Below are positions 61,649 to 64,000 of a DNA stretch of 64,000 bases, in pieces. Position 1 is the stretch's first letter. Each line of letters opens with the position of its first letter. Below the pieces are notes generated by a model. The model saw only the letters and a program-made list of their open reading frames with translations, searched no databases and was not told the origin of the DNA. Both the position numbers and the translations under genes were made by a program. Origin of the DNA: CAXBDP01 sp963974465 (GTDB taxonomy: Bacteria; Bacteroidota; Bacteroidia; Cytophagales; Cyclobacteriaceae); assembly GCA_049340005.1 (NCBI GenBank), contig JBMPIY010000001.1; one strand, given 5' to 3'.

Positions 61649-63460
61649 ATGAAGAAAATAGATAAATTGGTTCTTGGCGCATTCGCCGGACCATTTTTTC
61701 TCACCCTTTTTATTGTCGTTTTCATACTACTTACTCCCATACTTATTAGGTATGGAGCAGAATTGGTCGGCAAGGATTTAGGCATTGCTATCATCCTTGA
61801 GCTGTTTGGTTATTTCAGTATCAAATCCACTCAGGAAGCCATTCCTCTTGCAATATTAATTGCCTCTCTTATCGCCTTTGGAAATTTGGGTGAGCATTCA
61901 GAAATCACCGCAATTAAAGGTGCAGGGATTTCCCTTGTTAGAATTCTCAGACCTGTTTTCTTCGTCATCCTCATTATTACGGCTTTTGCTTTTTACAATA
62001 ACGATCAAGTTGTACCAAAAGCTAATTTAAAGGCATTCAGCTTATTATGGGATTTGAAACAAAAGAAGCCTTCATTAAATTTAAAGGAGGGAGCATTCTA
62101 TTATGACATTCCCAACTTTAGTATAAAGGCTGAGAAAAAATATCCTGATGGATATATGAGCAAGATTTTGATTTATGACCATACAGGAAATAATGGGAAT
62201 ACAGACATAATAGTTGCTGATTCAGGTAGAATGTACACTTTCCATTATGATCAATATCTGATGTTGGATTTGTACGATGGTTATAGTTATTCGGAAGATC
62301 CTACAGCTGGCCCAAGGCAAAGTACTTATATAAATCGGCAGGATATCGGTGAGCTTTTCAGATCTCAATTCGATTCCTCCCGCTTGGTTTTTAGTTTGGA
62401 ATCCTTTGAGCTTTCAAGGACCCGGGAGGAGCTGTTTTACGGCAGTCGTTTAATGAAGAATGTGAAGGAATTGCAAATAGCAGTTGATTCGGTTAATGTT
62501 GAAAAGTATTATGAACAGGTAAGGCTTTTTAGTATGGTTAATAATTCTTATAACTATTACCTTAATGGTAAATTTCAACTTGAAGAACCTGGATACATTG
62601 CTCAGCAAAAACTTTTGGCTCAAGAGCGACAAGCAGCAATTAGCTTATTGCCACAAGATACACTCAGTGCAGACTCTCTTATCAATGATTCTTTATTACC
62701 TGGAATTACAGATACTGTAATTCCAACGAAGGAAAATGATAATCAAGTTTTGATTGCCACAGCCAGAGCAAGGAGGGAGCGGGAGGAAAGGGATAGACTT
62801 ACAAGTATAGCTGCAACAGAAACCCAACCTGAAATATTTTTTGGTTCCTTTGTCAATATTAAAAAACCTCTGAGTCTAGACACTCTACCTGATTTTAGAG
62901 AAGAAGATATGCTTTTCTTCCGTGAGGAGCTTAAGTCTGAATATGCTCAAGCGCGCTCATTAGGACAAGCATTGACTCAAGCTAGATTAGTGAAAACTCA
63001 AGTAGAAAGTATGGCCGAATCTATTAAGAATATAGAGCGTGAGGCCAATAAATACGATTTGGAGAAACATGGCAAATGGGCAAGAGCTTTTACGTGTATT
63101 GTGATGTTTCTTATTGGAGCACCGCTTGGTGCAATTATAAAGCGAGGTGGTTTAGGAATGCCCATTTTGGTATCTATTGGATTCTTTATTTTTTACTACA
63201 CAGTATCAATTGTTGCTGAGAAATATGGGAAAGAAGGGATCCTTACTCCATTTGTTGCAGTTTGGCTCTCTAATTTTATTTTGCTTCCAGTGGGCTTATT
63301 TTTCTTACGTCAGGCAAGAATTGATGCTCGATTATTTGAAAGTGATTTCTACGCAATTTTGCTAGATAAATTCAAAAATGGATTCAGAAAAAAGTCCAAA
63401 GAACAAGCCCCTGAAATTGAATCATTGGACGATTTAGAAAACCTTATGGAGAGAAGATAA
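61649..63460 (+). CDS. LptF/LptG-family permease
   Basis: A 603-residue inner-membrane protein of the YjgP/YjgQ family, which with LptB extracts lipopolysaccharide toward the LptC-A-D bridge. Three membrane helices are at the N-terminus (10-34, 50-80, 97-120), and three at the C-terminus (from WARAFTCIVMFLIGAPLGAIIKRGG to FILLPVGLFFLRQ). Between them is a beta-jellyroll-type periplasmic region with an unusually long linker (about 225-455) rich in charged and Gln residues. That makes it much longer than the ~360-residue E. coli proteins. Two inverted octamers fall within the linker region (62376 and 62779). Confidence 0.88.
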   Translation: MKKIDKLVLGAFAGPFFLTLFIVVFILLTPILIRYGAELVGKDLGIAIILELFGYFSIKSTQEAIPLAILIASLIAFGNLGEHSEITAIKGAGISLVRILRPVFFVILIITAFAFYNNDQVVPKANLKAFSLLWDLKQKKPSLNLKEGAFYYDIPNFSIKAEKKYPDGYMSKILIYDHTGNNGNTDIIVADSGRMYTFHYDQYLMLDLYDGYSYSEDPTAGPRQSTYINRQDIGELFRSQFDSSRLVFSLESFELSRTREELFYGSRLMKNVKELQIAVDSVNVEKYYEQVRLFSMVNNSYNYYLNGKFQLEEPGYIAQQKLLAQERQAAISLLPQDTLSADSLINDSLLPGITDTVIPTKENDNQVLIATARARREREERDRLTSIAATETQPEIFFGSFVNIKKPLSLDTLPDFREEDMLFFREELKSEYAQARSLGQALTQARLVKTQVESMAESIKNIEREANKYDLEKHGKWARAFTCIVMFLIGAPLGAIIKRGGLGMPILVSIGFFIFYYTVSIVAEKYGKEGILTPFVAVWLSNFILLPVGLFFLRQARIDARLFESDFYAILLDKFKNGFRKKSKEQAPEIESLDDLENLMERR

Positions 63461-63517
63461 TGGATAAATTCATGAGAAAAAATCCTCGTGCGAATCAATT
63501 ATTGTCAGCCTTAATTG

Positions 63518-63548
63518 TTTGAAACTGACATATAAATAAGTACCTTTG
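63518..63548 (+). promoter_or_regulatory. Bacteroidota-type promoter of rpsO
   Basis: TTTG at 63518-63521, 19 bp, then TACCTTTG at 63541-63548: an exact match to the Bacteroidota housekeeping consensus TTTG-N19-TANNTTTG. It lies 38 bp before the rpsO ATG. Confidence 0.8.
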
Positions 63549-63585
63549 CAGTTGTTTTTATTTTATCATAAATTTTAGACTAGTC

Positions 63586-63861
63586 ATGTATTTAACGAAA
63601 GAGAAGAAACAAGATCTGTTCGCAAATCATGGTCGGTTAAAATCTAAGACGGATACTGGTTCTCCAGAGTCTCAGATTGCCCTGTTTACCTTCAGGATAA
63701 ACCACCTCACCGAGCATCTTAAGAAAAACAAAAAGGATCACTCAACTCGTTTGGGCCTTTTGAAAATGGTAGGTAAAAGAAGAAGCTTTTTAAATTTCTT
63801 GTATAAGAATGATATCGAAAGATACAGGGCAGTACTAGAAGATCAAAAACTTCGTAAATAA
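63586..63861 (+). CDS. rpsO: 30S ribosomal protein S15
   Basis: A 91-residue protein with the S15 signature TGSPESQIALFTFRINHLTEHLKKNKKDHSTRLGLLKMVGKRRSFLNFLYKND. It contacts 16S rRNA in the platform. Followed by a terminator and then the start of pnp, a conserved pair. Confidence 0.97.
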   Translation: MYLTKEKKQDLFANHGRLKSKTDTGSPESQIALFTFRINHLTEHLKKNKKDHSTRLGLLKMVGKRRSFLNFLYKNDIERYRAVLEDQKLRK

Positions 63862-63870
63862 CACAAAGCA

Positions 63871-63899
63871 GGGATTCCTTAATTGGAGTCCCTCTTTTT
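63871..63899 (+). terminator. terminator after rpsO
   Basis: Stem GGGATTCC / GGAGTCCC (one G:T pair) with a 6-nt loop and a following CTTTTT run, 9 bp after the rpsO stop. Confidence 0.85.
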
Positions 63900-63912
63900 G
63901 TTTTTCCACCAT

Positions 63913-63928
63913 TACCTTAATTAAGGTA
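63913..63928. promoter_or_regulatory. 16-bp palindrome upstream of pnp
   Basis: A perfect palindrome, TACCTTAATTAAGGTA, sits between the rpsO terminator and the start of pnp, 31 bp before its ATG. It could be a repressor site; no regulator is suggested by context. Confidence 0.35.
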
Positions 63929-63959
63929 TTAAATCATTAAATCGAATTAAAATCAAAAT

Positions 63960-64000
63960 ATGTTAAACGTTATCACGAAATCCCTAAGACTTGAAGATGG
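63960..64000 (+). CDS. pnp: polyribonucleotide nucleotidyltransferase, start only (runs off the window)
   Basis: The last 41 bases read MLNVITKSLRLEDG, which fits the start of Bacteroidota PNPase (a hydrophobic strand, K-x-x-x-L-x-D-G). Position after rpsO is the conserved one. Too little is present to confirm motifs. Confidence 0.7.
   Translation, partial: MLNVITKSLRLED

Larger units (their letters stand above)
372..62786. repeat. GCGGGAGG octamer family, 35 dispersed copies
   Basis: Exact GCGGGAGG. Plus strand starts: 7253, 14524, 18746, 21512, 25225, 29644, 31414, 39257, 40014, 40682, 40893, 44856, 47785, 49422, 54180, 55427, 57379, 61268, 62779. Minus strand (CCTCCCGC) starts: 372, 1892, 5925, 15952, 19838, 23058, 30436, 34389, 39200, 41329, 45251, 47836, 50723, 57051, 59197, 62376. 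Three are intergenic (372, 30436, 44856). In genes 20 lie on the coding strand and 12 on the opposite one. Near misses with a changed first base are fewer (ACGGGAGG at 18419 and 32021, CCGGGAGG at 21155, 37803 and 62421, TCGGGAGG at 42638). Counted by eye, so one or two may be missed. Confidence 0.9.

Noticed and set aside
372..62786. Reading GCGGGAGG as Shine-Dalgarno sequences because of the GGAGG core
   Set aside because: Copies are mostly deep within genes, on both strands, and do not precede start codons; Bacteroidota hardly use Shine-Dalgarno pairing.
372..62786. GCGGGAGG as a FtsK-orienting polar (KOPS-like) sequence
   Set aside because: The strand split is 19 to 16 with no clear switch along the window; a strong strand bias is expected for KOPS. 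It cannot be fully excluded without the genome map.
1..64000. CRISPR arrays, insertion sequences, integrases, toxin-antitoxin pairs
   Set aside because: No direct-repeat arrays, transposase motifs or phage genes seen; gene content is housekeeping and envelope.

Overview
The window is a chromosomal segment of a Bacteroidota bacterium, most likely a marine or soil member of the Cytophagales (inference). Reasons: AT-rich DNA without Shine-Dalgarno sequences before genes; a promoter of Bacteroidota type (TTTG, 19 bp, TANNTTTG) before rpsO; PD40/OmpA envelope proteins resembling the type IX secretion protein PorE; a split transketolase; a fused SpmA-SpmB protein; a DUF3078 barrel; and Bacteroidota-type ParE/ParC, TrkH/TrkA and DnaB. 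I see no prophage, insertion sequence, CRISPR array or rRNA operon.

Layout. 1-3.3 kb: end of an unknown gene, a class III aminotransferase and an ArnT-like glycosyltransferase. 3.3-15.8 kb: four tandem paralogous envelope genes (jelly-roll-like N-terminus, PD40 propeller, carboxypeptidase-regulatory-like domains, OmpA peptidoglycan-binding end); the most upstream member carries a roughly 190-residue charged helix. 15.8-20.6 kb: two-subunit transketolase, Bcp peroxiredoxin, M23 peptidase and FAH-family enzyme. 20.8-24.6 kb: M48 lipoprotein, small barrel, DnaQ-type exonuclease, Mpl. 24.6-26.9 kb: a cluster of DnaA boxes, dnaB and two coupled small genes. 26.9-34.8 kb: TrkA/TrkH potassium uptake, SRAP protein, DUF3078 barrel, META lipoprotein, SpmAB fusion, RsmE, acyl-CoA-binding protein. 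34.8-41 kb: flavin monooxygenase with SDR, glutaryl-CoA dehydrogenase divergent from tryptophan 2,3-dioxygenase, and an FAD oxidoreductase. 41-44.8 kb: Mn/Fe/Zn ABC uptake operon led by a DtxR/MntR regulator, whose permease has a second DtxR-like domain fused to it. 44.9-51.5 kb: glycosyltransferase, dapD, TPR lipoprotein, BaiN-like flavoprotein, 3-hydroxybutyryl-CoA dehydrogenase and small unknowns. 51.6-57.5 kb: parE-parC-trmH-sanA-like cluster. 57.6-60.9 kb: thrS-infC-rpmI-rplT. 61-64 kb: tRNA-Met, a START-like protein, an LptF/G permease, rpsO and the first codons of pnp.

The most striking signal lies across the genes rather than in one of them. The octamer GCGGGAGG occurs 35 times by hand count (19 on +, 16 on -), where far fewer than one copy is expected for AT-rich DNA. 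It occurs in all six reading-frame registers and also between genes, so the constraint is on DNA rather than protein. It differs from the E. coli Chi site GCTGGTGG at two positions. It may be an undescribed Chi-like or uptake/orientation motif of this lineage. Other points of interest are the candidate replication origin upstream of dnaB, the permease-DtxR fusion (compare chlamydial YtgCR), the four-gene OmpA array, infC starting at AUU, and seven genes that appear to have only TTG starts.
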